In this document: positions 27,197-37,346 of the stretch, in pieces | Layout of the letters: the number at the start of each line of letters is the position of its first letter | How positions within the stretch are numbered: position 1 is the stretch's first letter | Source: Arthrobacter sp. CAN_C5 | GTDB lineage: Bacteria > Actinomycetota > Actinomycetes > Actinomycetales > Micrococcaceae | Direction of reading: 5' to 3' | NCBI RefSeq assembly: GCF_017875735.1 | Contig: NZ_JAGGMZ010000001.1 | Location: forward strand, 2,604,001-2,668,000 | Length of the DNA: 64,000 bases | Notes under the pieces: generated by a model | The model's database searches: none | What the model saw: the letters and a program-made list of their open reading frames with translations, nothing else | Told to the model about the DNA's origin: nothing | Position numbers and translations under genes: made by a program

Positions 27197-28302
27197 GCCG
27201 CGGACTTCCGTGCAGCGGCGACCACCAGGTGGGCCATCTGGATGTCGGCGTCCCTGATGCCCAGCTTGGCGCTGGCAGCGGCCATCGCGGCCAGGGCCGC
27301 CTCGTTCTTGAGCAACGGGAACACCTCTTTCTGCAGCCAGTCCGCGGTCAGTGCCGCATCCTCGACCAGGAGCGCACCCCCGGCAGTAATCAGATCGGCG
27401 GCGTTGCGGCGCTGTTCACCGTTGCCGTGCGGAAGGGGAACGAATACGGCGGGCAGGCCGACGGCGCTGACCTCGCTCACAGTAGCGGCCCCGGCCCGCG
27501 CGAGCAGGAGGTCGGCTGCCGCGTAGACCGTTTCCATGTCATCGACGTACTCGACCTGGCGGTAGCCCTCGGCCTGCAGGGCCTGCCCGTCGGCACCGGA
27601 TACCTGCTTGCCGCCACCGGTGATGTGCAGCAACTGGATCCCTTCGGCAGCGAGCAAGGGCACGATATTCGCCACGGCGCGATTGATGCTGAGGGCACCC
27701 GACGAGCCGCCGGTCACGATCAGGGCCGGCTTGCTCGGGTTCAACCCGAGCGCGTTCCGCGCCGCGGAACGCGCGTCCGCCCGATTCAGGGTGGAGATGC
27801 TCCGGCGCATCGGCATGCCGACCACCTGAGCCCGGGGCAGGCCAGTGCCCTTGAACGCGGCGGCCACCGAGGTGGCGATCCGGGAACCCAGCCGGTTGGC
27901 CAGCCCCGGCCGCGCGTTGGCCTCATGGATAACCACCGGGACCTTCCGCCGCCACGCCGCCAGGTACAGGGGGGTCGAGACGTAGCCGCCCACCCCCACG
28001 ACGACGTCGGCACCGGCACGGTCAATCACTGCGGACGCCTGACGGACGGCGCGCACCAGCCGCACGGGCAGTTTCACCAGGTCGATCGATGGACGGCGGG
28101 GCATTGGGACCCGGTCGATGGTTTCGAGCGGGTAGCCGGCAGCCGGAACCAGCCGGGTTTCCATGCCGGCGGCGGTGCCCACCACCGTGAGGCGGATGCT
28201 TGAATCGTGCTCGCTGAGGGAGTGGGCGATGGCCAGCAGTGGACTGATGTGGCCGGCGGTACCGCCGCCGGCCAGGACCACTGAGAGGGGACTTGTGCTC
28301 AT
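27193..28302 (-). CDS. murG: UDP-GlcNAc:lipid I GlcNAc transferase MurG
   Basis: A 369-residue GT-B glycosyltransferase that converts lipid I to lipid II on the inner membrane face. [16 protein letters not shown] (about residues 11-26) is the acceptor loop, [14 protein letters not shown] and [14 protein letters not shown] follow, and the donor domain holds [12 protein letters not shown] and [11 protein letters not shown]. The ATG at 28302 overlaps the ftsW stop as ATGA. An upstream open frame to 28746 is a shadow of ftsW. Confidence 0.97.
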   Translation of the reverse strand: MSTSPLSVVLAGGGTAGHISPLLAIAHSLSEHDSSIRLTVVGTAAGMETRLVPAAGYPLETIDRVPMPRRPSIDLVKLPVRLVRAVRQASAVIDRAGADVVVGVGGYVSTPLYLAAWRRKVPVVIHEANARPGLANRLGSRIATSVAAAFKGTGLPRAQVVGMPMRRSISTLNRADARSAARNALGLNPSKPALIVTGGSSGALSINRAVANIVPLLAAEGIQLLHITGGGKQVSGADGQALQAEGYRQVEYVDDMETVYAAADLLLARAGAATVSEVSAVGLPAVFVPLPHGNGEQRRNAADLITAGGALLVEDAALTADWLQKEVFPLLKNEAALAAMAAASAKLGIRDADIQMAHLVVAAARKSAA

Positions 28303-29657
28303 CGGGCTGTGGAATCTCTTTCTGGGGTACGAAGGGTGGTGACGGAGGCGCCCGGCGCTTCCGTCACGGGGGCGGGAGGCATCTTCCGCGCGAAGGCGAG
28401 GAGCACCCCGACGGCGGCGAGGGTGAAGGTCAGCGCTGACCCACCGTAGGAAATGAAGGGCAGGGGTACGCCGATCACGGGCAGCACGCCGGTGACCATG
28501 CCGATGTTGACGAAGGCTTGACCAATCAGCCAGACCAGGATTGAACCCAGCAGGATCCGCACAAACGGGTCGGTGTAGCGGCGGGCAACCCTGATGGTGG
28601 CGACCGCGAGGATGCCGAAGAGTGCGACGACGACGAGCGTGCCTACCAGCCCGAATTCCTCGCCGATGATCGCGAAGATGAAGTCGTTGTGGGCCTCGGG
28701 AATCCAGTTCCATTTCTGCCGGCTTTGCCCGATGCCTACACCCCACCAGCCGCCGGAGGCTAGGGCGAACAGCCCGTTGTCCGCCTGCAGGCAGAGGTCC
28801 TGGCCGTCCTCGCAGTTGATGCGGAGCCAGGCGCTGATCCGGTCGCTGCGGTTCCCGCTCACCAGAACCATGACAATCGCTCCCGCGATCCCAGCGATTC
28901 CGGCAATGGTGAACATCTTCATGGGCGCCCCGGCGAAGAAGAGCGCGGCTGCGAGGATCATCATCAGAATGATCACGGTGCCCAGATCACCACCAAGCAG
29001 GACCAGCCCAATGGGAAGCCCACCGAGTGGGAGGGCCGGAATCATCGCGTGTTTCCAGTCGCGGATGAGCCGCCCCTTTCGGGCCAACACGTTGGCAAGC
29101 CAGATGGCCAGGGCGAGCTTCGCGGGTTCGGAGGGCTGCATGGTGAAGCCACCGATTTGAATCCAGTTTTGGTTGCCGTTGATGTTGACGCCGATGGCGA
29201 GCACCAGAACCAGGAGGAGCACAGCGATGCCGAGGACCGGCCACGCCATCATCCGGTAGGCGCGGGGACTGAACCGGGAGAGCAGCAACATCAGGATCAC
29301 GCCGCCGCCGGCCCAGGTGGCCTGCCGGAGAAAGAGTTCGAACTCGCTGCTTCCCTCGGCGATCGCTTCCACGGATGATGCCGAGAGCACCATCATGAGG
29401 CCGATCGCCGTGAGGGCGAGGGCCGCCCCGAGGATCATGTAGTAGCTGGCACCGCTGGCCTGCTTGTCGCTGCCTTCGAGGTAGGTCCAGAACCTGCCGA
29501 AGCGGGCGCGGAGGCCTCTCACGGGTGCGACTGCTTCGTCGGGGGAAGTAGCCTGCTCGCCGGAGGCAGGGGGTGCCGTGGCGGTTGGGGTCGAAGAACG
29601 GGAATGCTGACGCATCACCGGCTTCCGGCGGACTGGCCGGGTGGGCGTGGTGACCAT
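28299..29657 (-). CDS. ftsW: Septal peptidoglycan polymerase FtsW
   Basis: A 452-residue SEDS glycosyltransferase with about ten membrane helices. A hydrophilic N-terminus of about 70 residues precedes the first helix ([21 protein letters not shown]). SEDS hallmarks are [27 protein letters not shown], and the late [22 protein letters not shown]. The catalytic aspartate in that family is the one in GGDLG. It polymerises lipid II together with FtsI. It overlaps murD by one base (TAATG) and murG by four. Confidence 0.97.
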   Translation of the reverse strand: MVTTPTRPVRRKPVMRQHSRSSTPTATAPPASGEQATSPDEAVAPVRGLRARFGRFWTYLEGSDKQASGASYYMILGAALALTAIGLMMVLSASSVEAIAEGSSEFELFLRQATWAGGGVILMLLLSRFSPRAYRMMAWPVLGIAVLLLVLVLAIGVNINGNQNWIQIGGFTMQPSEPAKLALAIWLANVLARKGRLIRDWKHAMIPALPLGGLPIGLVLLGGDLGTVIILMMILAAALFFAGAPMKMFTIAGIAGIAGAIVMVLVSGNRSDRISAWLRINCEDGQDLCLQADNGLFALASGGWWGVGIGQSRQKWNWIPEAHNDFIFAIIGEEFGLVGTLVVVALFGILAVATIRVARRYTDPFVRILLGSILVWLIGQAFVNIGMVTGVLPVIGVPLPFISYGGSALTFTLAAVGVLLAFARKMPPAPVTEAPGASVTTLRTPERDSTAR

Positions 29658-31207
29658 TAGAACTCCTTTGCGGTCTTCGCCTGCCCTTCCACGATCACGC
29701 GGACCGCCTCGATAAAGGCCGTGCCTCGGTGAGCATAGGAGGAAAACTGATCCATGGATGCTGCCGCCGGAGCCATCAGCACGGTGTCACCGTCAATGGC
29801 AATCCGTGCCGATTCCCTTACCGCCGATTCCATCACCCGCTCGCCCTGGGGCGCGGTGGTGGTTTCGTCGGCCAACGTCACGCTCCCAGTCTCTCCCGTG
29901 CCAGCGTTGATCAGCGGAACATCCGGAGCGTGTCGGCGCAATGAGGCGATGAGGTCGGAGCTGTCCGCACCGATCAGCACCACCGCCTTCAGCCGCCGGG
30001 CGTGGGTCCGCACCAGTTCGTCGTAATTGACGCCCTTGGACAGGCCCCCGGCAATCCAGATCACCGAGTGGAACGCCGCCAGGGACGCAGCGGCCGCATG
30101 CGGATTGGTTGCCTTGGAGTCGTTGATCCAGAGGACTCCGCCGTGGGAGGAGACCAACTGGATCCGGTGGTCGGTGGGCTGGAAATTCCGGATTCCGGTG
30201 CGGATCGCTGCCGGCGCCACACCGGCGGCGCGGACCAGCGCCGCGGCAGCCAGTGCGTTGGCTACCAGGTGGCGGGGCACCAGTTCGCCGAGTTCCGTGA
30301 TGGCCGCGAGCTCGACGGCCGAATCTTTGCGCTGTTCAATGAACGCGCGGTCGACCAGCAGGTTGTCGACCACGCCGAGCATGCTCACCATGGGTGCGGA
30401 GGTGGTGAAGCCGATCGCGCGGCACCCCTCGACGACCTCGGCGTCCTCCACCATCCTCTCGGTGGCAGACTGCTCAGCGTTGTAGACGCACGCGACCTTC
30501 GTGTTGGCGTAGATCTTTGCCTTGTCGGCCGTGTACTGGTCGAATCCGCCATGCCAGTCAACGTGGTCCTCGGCGACGTTCAGGCAGACACTGGCCAGCG
30601 GGGAGATGGCTGTGATCCAGTGCAGCTGGAAACTGGAGAGTTCAACGGCGAGGAAGTCGTAACCCTGCGGGTCCCTGATGGCATCGAGGATTGGGGTGCC
30701 AATGTTGCCTGCCGCAATCGCGCGGAGCCCGGCGGCCTGCAGCATCGACTCCACCAGTGTCACGGTGGTGGTCTTGCCGTTGGTCCCGGTAACGGTCAGC
30801 CATTCCGCGGTGGACCGGCCCTCGCGGATCCTGACCCGCCAGGCGAGCTCCACGTCGCCCCAGACGGGGATGCCGGCGTCGGCTGCGGCGAGGAGCAGGG
30901 GCTGTTGAGGTGTCCAACCGGGAGAGGTGACCACCAGGTCCGGGAGGCTGCCGTCGATTAGGGGTAGCGCTGCAACGTGATCGTCGCCAAGCAGGACGTC
31001 GACGGCGCCGACGATGGTCAGGGTGTCGGCCTTGGCCCGGTTCTCGTCAGTGGCTGATCCGTCGACGACGACGACGCGGGCGCCGAGCTCGATCAGGGTG
31101 TCGGCCACCGAGAAGCCGGTGAGGCCGATCCCGGTGACGGCGACCCGGAGACCCGCCCAGTCGGAGTCCCAGGTGGTCAGGGCGTCGAGGTCAGGGGTCA
31201 CGGTCAT
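29657..31207 (-). CDS. murD: UDP-N-acetylmuramoyl-L-alanine--D-glutamate ligase
   Basis: A 516-residue Mur ligase adding D-Glu. The N-domain has VAVTGIGLTGFSVADTL, the ATP loop is VTGTNGKTTTVTLVESML, the central motif is CLNVAEDHVDWHGGFDQY, and the C-domain has WINDSKATNPHAA. The ATG at 31207 is preferred over ATG 31222 because it overlaps the mraY stop as ATGA. The frame open to 31567 is a shadow. It is somewhat longer than E. coli MurD, as is common in this phylum. Confidence 0.97.
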   Translation of the reverse strand: MTVTPDLDALTTWDSDWAGLRVAVTGIGLTGFSVADTLIELGARVVVVDGSATDENRAKADTLTIVGAVDVLLGDDHVAALPLIDGSLPDLVVTSPGWTPQQPLLLAAADAGIPVWGDVELAWRVRIREGRSTAEWLTVTGTNGKTTTVTLVESMLQAAGLRAIAAGNIGTPILDAIRDPQGYDFLAVELSSFQLHWITAISPLASVCLNVAEDHVDWHGGFDQYTADKAKIYANTKVACVYNAEQSATERMVEDAEVVEGCRAIGFTTSAPMVSMLGVVDNLLVDRAFIEQRKDSAVELAAITELGELVPRHLVANALAAAALVRAAGVAPAAIRTGIRNFQPTDHRIQLVSSHGGVLWINDSKATNPHAAAASLAAFHSVIWIAGGLSKGVNYDELVRTHARRLKAVVLIGADSSDLIASLRRHAPDVPLINAGTGETGSVTLADETTTAPQGERVMESAVRESARIAIDGDTVLMAPAAASMDQFSSYAHRGTAFIEAVRVIVEGQAKTAKEF

Positions 31208-32307
31208 AGAAGAACTACCCATTCGGCGTAGAAGATTCCAAGGGCCACTGCCACGAACAGCCCGGCCAGGATCCAGAACCTGACCACCACCGTCACTTCC
31301 TGCCAGCCCTTGAGCTCGAAGTGGTGCTGGAGCGGGGCCATCTTGAAGACGCGCTTGCCGCCGGAGAGTTTGAAGTAGCCCACCTGGATGATGACCGACA
31401 GGGTGATCATGACGAACAGGCCGGCGAGGATCACGAGGAGAAGCTGGGTGCGGGAGAGGATGGCGAAGCCGGCGATGGCGCCGCCGATTGCGAGGGACCC
31501 GGTGTCGCCCATGAAAATTTTGGCTGGGGAGGTGTTCCACCAGAGGAAGCCGACGAGCGCGCCGCACATGGTGCCGGCGATCAGGGCCAGATCGAGGGGA
31601 TCGCGCACGGTGTAGCAGACGCTGCGGGACACCTCGTCCAGGGCGCAGCTCTGGTTGGACTGCCAGATGCCCATCAGCATGTAGGCGCCGAACACCAGGA
31701 CCGCCGCCCCGGCGGCCAGGCCGTCGAGGCCGTCGGCGAGGTTCACGCCGTTGCTGGCGGCCGTGATGATCAGGTTGGACCAGATGACGAAGAGCACCGC
31801 TCCGACAATGGTCCCGGCGAATGCCAGGTCCACCGACGTGTCACGGATGAACGAGATGGCGGTCGACGCGGGGGTCCTGCCGTTCTCGTTCGGGAAGCCC
31901 AGGGCGAGGACGGCGAAGATGACGCCGACCAGCGTCTGCCCTGCGATCTTGGCGGGCGCGCTCAGGCCGAGGCTGCGCTGCTTGGAGATCTTGATGTAGT
32001 CATCAAAAAACCCGACAATTCCCATCCCGACCATCAGCATGAGCAACAGCAGTCCGGACGCGGACGGCCCGGTGGACACCCCCACCATCATCATCAGGAG
32101 GTGGGTTACGAAGTAGGCGAGGAGCACCGAGCCGACAATGACGGCGCCACCCATGGTCGGCGTGCCGCGCTTGGTGTGGTGCGCAGTGGGTCCGTCGTCG
32201 CGGATGAACTGTCCGTAGCCGCGGTTCACCAGCAGGCGGATGAACAGGGGTGTACCCACGAGGGCCAGCACCAGCCCCATGGCGGAGCCGATCAGTAGCG
32301 CAATCAC
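31204..32307 (-). CDS. mraY: Phospho-MurNAc-pentapeptide translocase MraY
   Basis: A 367-residue integral membrane enzyme that moves phospho-MurNAc-pentapeptide to undecaprenyl phosphate, making lipid I. Ten helices are visible. The Mg/nucleotide motifs are GFFDDYIKI, NLADGLDGLAAG and FMGDTGSLAIGG, with the late MAPLQHHFELKGWQE loop. It starts at GTG 32307 overlapping the murF stop (GTGA). Confidence 0.98.
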   Translation of the reverse strand: MIALLIGSAMGLVLALVGTPLFIRLLVNRGYGQFIRDDGPTAHHTKRGTPTMGGAVIVGSVLLAYFVTHLLMMMVGVSTGPSASGLLLLMLMVGMGIVGFFDDYIKISKQRSLGLSAPAKIAGQTLVGVIFAVLALGFPNENGRTPASTAISFIRDTSVDLAFAGTIVGAVLFVIWSNLIITAASNGVNLADGLDGLAAGAAVLVFGAYMLMGIWQSNQSCALDEVSRSVCYTVRDPLDLALIAGTMCGALVGFLWWNTSPAKIFMGDTGSLAIGGAIAGFAILSRTQLLLVILAGLFVMITLSVIIQVGYFKLSGGKRVFKMAPLQHHFELKGWQEVTVVVRFWILAGLFVAVALGIFYAEWVVLL

Positions 32308-33830
32308 AGCTGCGGCCTCCCTTGGAGGTCAGTCGGGCCGGGCGCTGATGTTCCAGGCATGGCAGTGGTGGGTGTTTCGGTCGATGACAATGCTATCCGA
32401 TCGCCCAGGAATCGAAGCCCGGAGCCGTTGGAGGACTTGAACAGCACCAGGTCCCCCGGCTGCAGTTCCGCGGCCAGCATCGTCTCGGCCTCGGCGACGT
32501 CTGCGGCGAAGAGGACCTCGTCCCCCCAAGACCCTTCGAGGACTGCTCCGTTGTAGAGGGCGCGGGCGCCCATCCCGACCACGAGGAGCTTGGTGATGTT
32601 CAGGCGGACCACTACCCGGCCGACGGCGTCGTGCTCGGCGATGGAGTCGTCCCCCAGTTCGAGCATCTCCCCCAGCACGGCCCAGGTGCGCCGTCCCCGG
32701 CCGAGTTCGGCCAGGGTGCGGAGCGCCGCGCGCATCGATTCGGGGTTGGCGTTGTAGGCGTCGTTGATGATGGTGACGCCATCGGCCCGTTCGGAGCGTT
32801 CCATCCGCCAGCGGCTCTGGGCCTGCAGGCGGGAGAGTGCTGCGGCGATGTCGGCGCCGGGGACGCCGAGGGCTGTGGCTACCGACGCAGCGGCGAGGAG
32901 GTTCGTGATCTGGTGGGTGCCGATGAGCTTCGCGGAGACCGGGTGGGTGGTGTCGCCGTCGGCGGTGGGTACCACGAGGTCGAACGCGGGGTGGCCCTCG
33001 GCAGTGGTGGTGACCGCCGTCGCCCGGACGGCCGGGCCGCCGTCGGGAAGCTGGGAGGAGTCGGAGGTGAAGTAGAGCCGTTGCGCCGCGGTGACCGATT
33101 CCATGGCGAGCACGCGGGCGTCGTCGGCGTTGATCACGGCGGTTCCGGATGCCGGGAGAGCACGGACCAGTTCCGACTTTGCCCGGGCAATGTTCTCCAC
33201 ACCGCCGAATTCTCCGGCGTGGGCGCTTCCGACCCCGAGGACCACACCGATGTCGGGGGCCACCATTTCTGCGAGGTAGGTGATCTGCCCGATCTTGGTG
33301 GCACCCATCTCGATGATGAGATACCGGGTGCCGTACTCCGCGCCGAAGACGGTGAGCGGAACACCCACTTCGCCGTTGTACGAACCGACCGGCGCCACCG
33401 TGGGAGCCTGATCAGCGAGGATACCGGCCAGGAGGTCCTTCGTGGTGGTCTTGCCCGCGGACCCGGTAATGCCGATGACGGTCAGGGGCGAGTGGGCGCG
33501 CAGGCGCCGGACCACCTCGGCAGCGAGGCGACCCATCGCGAGGACGACGTCGTCGACGACGACGGCCGGGTAGTCGGCGGGACCGTCGGTCTGGTCCTGC
33601 GGGACCGGGCGCTCCACCAGGGCCAGGACGGCTCCGTTCCGGAACGCCTGGGGCACGAACTGGTGACCGTCGGCTATTTCGCCGGGCTTGGCGACGAAGA
33701 GACCGCCGGCCTGGACCTCACGGGAATCCACCGAGACGGAGGTCACGGTGAGGGTCTGCTGGGCTGCGGCTGCGGGGGTCAAGGCACCCCTGGTGATTGC
33801 CGCGATTTCGGCTGCGCTTAGTTCAATCAT
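32304..33830 (-). CDS. murF: UDP-MurNAc-tripeptide--D-alanyl-D-alanine ligase
   Basis: A 508-residue Mur ligase that adds D-Ala-D-Ala. The N-domain includes VTSVSVDSREVQAGGLFVAKPG, the ATP loop is GITGSAGKTTTKDLL, IEMGATKIGQITYLAEM is the central-domain motif and IINDAYNANPESMRAAL the C-domain motif. Its ATG lies 6 bases after murE, and its stop overlaps mraY. It probably prefers a lysine-containing tripeptide, given the MurE motif next door, but that is an inference. Confidence 0.97.
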   Translation of the reverse strand: MIELSAAEIAAITRGALTPAAAAQQTLTVTSVSVDSREVQAGGLFVAKPGEIADGHQFVPQAFRNGAVLALVERPVPQDQTDGPADYPAVVVDDVVLAMGRLAAEVVRRLRAHSPLTVIGITGSAGKTTTKDLLAGILADQAPTVAPVGSYNGEVGVPLTVFGAEYGTRYLIIEMGATKIGQITYLAEMVAPDIGVVLGVGSAHAGEFGGVENIARAKSELVRALPASGTAVINADDARVLAMESVTAAQRLYFTSDSSQLPDGGPAVRATAVTTTAEGHPAFDLVVPTADGDTTHPVSAKLIGTHQITNLLAAASVATALGVPGADIAAALSRLQAQSRWRMERSERADGVTIINDAYNANPESMRAALRTLAELGRGRRTWAVLGEMLELGDDSIAEHDAVGRVVVRLNITKLLVVGMGARALYNGAVLEGSWGDEVLFAADVAEAETMLAAELQPGDLVLFKSSNGSGLRFLGDRIALSSTETPTTAMPGTSAPGPTDLQGRPQL

Positions 33831-33836
33831 GACGGT

Positions 33837-35516
33837 CTAGGATTCTATCTTGTGGCTGGGATGGACAGAGAATCCATGGCGTGTCAACGCCCGGGCCAGT
33901 TCCACCCGGTCGTCGAGGGGCAGGTTCACGCCTTTGACCTCCTGCCAGACCTCGTGGCCGCGGCCAGCGATCAGTACGGTGTCGGTCGGTCCCGCCAGCG
34001 CCACCGCGCGGTCAATCGCCTCGGCGCGAGGGTGGATCTCGAGGATCTCGCAGGCCAGGTTTTCGGCGTCGCGTGCCTGCCGGGCGCCGGCGAGGACGCC
34101 CTGCCTGATCTCCGCTTCGTCCTCGTCATGGGGGTCGTCGTCGGTGACGATGACGACGTCGGCGAGCCGGGCTGCGGTGGCACCCATGATGGGTCGCTTG
34201 GTTTGGTCCCGCTGGCCGGTGGCGCCGAAGGCGACGATCAGCCGGGCACCCGCCGCTGGTGGTCGGACCGATTCCAGGGTGCGGGCCAGCGCGTCAGGGT
34301 TATGGGCGAAGTCGACAATCGCTGCCGGGCTGTCACCGATCAGCTGCATCCGCCCCGGTACGGCAGCCGAAAACGGATCCGAGCGGTCGGCTGCCCGCTG
34401 CAGCTCGTGGGGGTCGACGCCGGAGGCCAGCACCATCACCGTGGCGAGGGCCGCATTGGAAATGTTGAACGTTCCGGGCAGGCCAGAGTGAAGGCGCAGG
34501 AGTTCCCCCGACGGCCCCCGCAGGGTGAACCGGTGGCCGAGCCCGTGGCGTACCACGTCGCCCACCGTCCAGTCGGCACTTTGGGTCTGAGCCATGCTGG
34601 GATCGGTGCTGAGCGTTACGACGTCGCTACTGGCTTCCTCCACCAGTTTCCTGCCCCACGGGTCGTCGACGATGACGACCGCGCGGCGTGAGAACTCAGC
34701 CTGGAACAGGGCAGCCTTGACCGCGAAGTACTCGTCCATGGTGCCGTGCAGGTCAAGGTGGTCCTGGGTCAGGTTGGTGAAACCGGCGACATCGAACCGT
34801 ACGCCGTCGATCCGGCGGTACTCGATAGCGTGGGAGGACACCTCCATCGCCGCGGTCTGGATTCCCCGCTCGCGCATCAGGCCGAGGATGCCATGCACCT
34901 GCGGAGATTCTGGGGTGGTGAGCGCACTGGCGATGGGTTGCCCACCGGCATGGATTTCGATGGTTCCCATCAGTCCGGTGGTCTGGCCCAGCCCCTCCAG
35001 CAGGGCGTTGATGAAGTAGGTGGTGGTGGTTTTCCCGTTGGTGCCCGTGACGCCGAACAGGGTGGGGCGGGGGGAATCGGTGGGCTGGCTGTTGAAGATG
35101 ATCGCCGAGAGGGGACCCACCAGTGACCGCAGGTCCTCGGAGCGGAACAGCGGGGTGCTGCCGGCGGCGTCGGCGGCCCCAGCCAGGCCCGACTCGTCGG
35201 TGAGTACCGCCACGGCTCCCGCGTGCAGAGCACGTGCCGTGAAGGAGGCGCCGTGCCTGCCGGTTCCGGGCAGGGCGATGTAGAGGTCGCCGGGGCGGAC
35301 CAGCCGCGAGTCGATAGACACCCCGGTGACCGAAACCCGGGCTGCACCGCCGTCGTGCTGGCTGGCGGCAGGAACCTGGTGGATGGCCGGCAGCCCGGCG
35401 GGGAGACGACTGAAGGCGGTGTCCAGCGGGACCGGGGTCACCTCGGCAGGGCGCATCCCCGCGTCGGCCTGCGCCGCCTCAGTGGGCTGCGCGGCGGGTT
35501 CTTCATTTGTTGGCAC
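33837..35516 (-). CDS. murE: UDP-MurNAc-dipeptide--amino acid ligase MurE (probably L-lysine type)
   Basis: A 559-residue Mur ligase that adds the third amino acid of the stem peptide. VTGVSIDSRLVRPGDLY, the ATP loop GVTGTNGKTTTTYF and FTNLTQDHLDLHGTMDEYF are present. DAP-specific enzymes have DNPR in the substrate loop; here residues 460-463 read DDPH followed by DED, so the arginine that contacts meso-DAP is missing, which fits L-lysine, the diamino acid of most Arthrobacter walls. It starts at GTG 35516 with GGAG upstream. The N-terminal 45 residues are a Pro/Ala-rich extension. Confidence 0.95.
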   Translation of the reverse strand: MPTNEEPAAQPTEAAQADAGMRPAEVTPVPLDTAFSRLPAGLPAIHQVPAASQHDGGAARVSVTGVSIDSRLVRPGDLYIALPGTGRHGASFTARALHAGAVAVLTDESGLAGAADAAGSTPLFRSEDLRSLVGPLSAIIFNSQPTDSPRPTLFGVTGTNGKTTTTYFINALLEGLGQTTGLMGTIEIHAGGQPIASALTTPESPQVHGILGLMRERGIQTAAMEVSSHAIEYRRIDGVRFDVAGFTNLTQDHLDLHGTMDEYFAVKAALFQAEFSRRAVVIVDDPWGRKLVEEASSDVVTLSTDPSMAQTQSADWTVGDVVRHGLGHRFTLRGPSGELLRLHSGLPGTFNISNAALATVMVLASGVDPHELQRAADRSDPFSAAVPGRMQLIGDSPAAIVDFAHNPDALARTLESVRPPAAGARLIVAFGATGQRDQTKRPIMGATAARLADVVIVTDDDPHDEDEAEIRQGVLAGARQARDAENLACEILEIHPRAEAIDRAVALAGPTDTVLIAGRGHEVWQEVKGVNLPLDDRVELARALTRHGFSVHPSHKIES

Positions 35517-35531
35517 GTATGTTGCTCCGGG

Positions 35532-37301
35532 CTAGTACTCGACGGGGTAGGTCTTGGGCTTGCCGGTGGACGGCGCGACGTTCCTCGCGTTCAACACCTG
35601 TTCCATGACTTTCTGGAAGGACTCCCCCGGAATCAGATAGTACAGGTCACCCTGCGGGCGTTGCAGCGTGATCACCACGACGTACTCGGGGTCCTCCATC
35701 GGTGCCATGCCGGCGTAGGTGAGGGTGAACCCGTCGTAGCCGCCCGATGCGCTGGGGGCCTCGGCAGTGCCGGTTTTTGAGCCGACCCGGTACTGGTCCA
35801 GGGCTCCGGAGGCACCCGAACCATCCACGGTGACGGTTTCGAGCATTTTCTGGAGCTGCGCCGAGGTTTCGGTCGAGACCACTTCGACCCCCTCGTCCTG
35901 CGGGACCTTGTGCTCGGTACCGTCGGGGTCGATGTAGGAGTCGATCAGGCGCGGCTTCAACCGGACGCCGTCGTTCGCGATGGTCTGGTACACCATGGCG
36001 GTATGGAGGGCAGTCTGGGCGAGTCCCTGGCCGAAGAGCACCGTGTACTGCTGGCGGTCGTCCCAGTCTTCCGGCTGGGCGAGGATGCCGCTGGTTTCGC
36101 CGTTCAGCCCGACGTCGAGGGGCTGGCCGATCCCGAACTTGGTCAGCCAGTCGTAGCGTTGCTGCTTGGTGAGCTGTTCGCCGATCATGACCGTGCCGGT
36201 GTTCATTGACTTGGCGAAAATGCCGGCGGCGGTCCGCCGTTCCTCGCCGTGCTCGAAGGCATCTTTGAAGGTCTGGTTATCAACCGTGTACGTGTTGGGG
36301 AGCAGGAACTCGCTGGTGGGTTCAATGATCCCCTCTTCCAGACCCGCGGCCATGGTGATCAGCTTGGTCGTGGAGCCGGGTTCGAACGAGGATGTCACCG
36401 AGAGGGGTTTACGGAACTCGGGTTCGGTGGCACCGGGATTGTTCGGGTCCATGGTCGTTGACTCGGCCATGGCGACGATGCCGCCGGTGTCCGCCTCGAC
36501 GACCACGATGTTGCCCCACTCGGCGTTGTACTCCTCCACCTGGGAGGCGATGGTCTGCTGGGCGAACCACTGCAGATCCTGGTCGATGGTCAGCTTGACG
36601 GACTTTCCGTCCTTGGCGGGAACGTCCTCATTGGTGGCGTAAGGGATGCGGATACCGTCGCCGCCGATCTCGAAGGTGCGGCTACCCGGCTCCCCCGTGA
36701 GGACGTCATTCTGGGTCAGCTCAAGTCCTTCGTTCTCGGAGCCAACAAAACCGACGATCGATCCGGCGACCGGCCCCGAAGGGTAGGTTCGGAGGCTGAT
36801 CGCGTCCGCGTAAACGCCCGGCATGCGCACGGCCAGGGCTTTGTTCTTCACCTCGGGGGTGACCGACCGGGCGACGTACCCGAACTTCTTGTCCCCGATT
36901 ATTGCCGCTTCGAGGTCTGCCGCGTCCTGGCCGAGGATCTCCGATAGCTCGGCGAACCCTTCGTCCATGGTCACCTCTTCGCGGTCGCCGTCGGCGTTGA
37001 TCCGTGCGAAGGTGTCACCTTCGGCGAGCCTCTGGTCGACGACAATGTCGAACCGTTCAACGCTCCGGGCCAGGTAATTTCCCTTGCTGTCAAGGATGTC
37101 ACCGCGTACGGGTTGCACCGGGAAGGATTCCAGCCGCTTGTTCAGACCAACCTGGGCCATTCCACCCAGGTCAAGTGCCTGAACCTGGAACAGCCGGACG
37201 CCGAGCACCAGCAACAGAATCAGGACGAAAGCCAGGCCAACCCGTAGCCGCTTCGCGCCGAGAGTCACCCGGAATTTGTCGTGCTCTGTTGCTGTAGCCA
37301 C
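35532..37301 (-). CDS. ftsI: Septal transpeptidase, class B penicillin-binding protein FtsI
   Basis: A 589-residue division PBP. One membrane helix (about 21-42) is followed by a pedestal dimer domain and a transpeptidase domain. The serine of SxxK is Ser310 (STTK), SMN is at 365-367, and KTG is at 509-511. It cross-links septal wall with FtsW. No PASTA domain is present. It starts at GTG 37301, 45 bases after the FtsL-like gene, and is 15 bases before murE. Confidence 0.97.
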   Translation of the reverse strand: MATATEHDKFRVTLGAKRLRVGLAFVLILLLVLGVRLFQVQALDLGGMAQVGLNKRLESFPVQPVRGDILDSKGNYLARSVERFDIVVDQRLAEGDTFARINADGDREEVTMDEGFAELSEILGQDAADLEAAIIGDKKFGYVARSVTPEVKNKALAVRMPGVYADAISLRTYPSGPVAGSIVGFVGSENEGLELTQNDVLTGEPGSRTFEIGGDGIRIPYATNEDVPAKDGKSVKLTIDQDLQWFAQQTIASQVEEYNAEWGNIVVVEADTGGIVAMAESTTMDPNNPGATEPEFRKPLSVTSSFEPGSTTKLITMAAGLEEGIIEPTSEFLLPNTYTVDNQTFKDAFEHGEERRTAAGIFAKSMNTGTVMIGEQLTKQQRYDWLTKFGIGQPLDVGLNGETSGILAQPEDWDDRQQYTVLFGQGLAQTALHTAMVYQTIANDGVRLKPRLIDSYIDPDGTEHKVPQDEGVEVVSTETSAQLQKMLETVTVDGSGASGALDQYRVGSKTGTAEAPSASGGYDGFTLTYAGMAPMEDPEYVVVITLQRPQGDLYYLIPGESFQKVMEQVLNARNVAPSTGKPKTYPVEY

Positions 37302-37346
37302 TTCAATTTCCTTCGGTGTCTTGCCGGTGATCGGTGATCGTGCGTG

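Noticed and set aside
28303-28746. N-terminal extension of murG
   Set aside because: It lies inside ftsW; MurG homologues start at the ATGA overlap at 28302.
31208-31567. N-terminal extension of murD
   Set aside because: It is a shadow of mraY in another frame; the family N-terminus begins at 31207.
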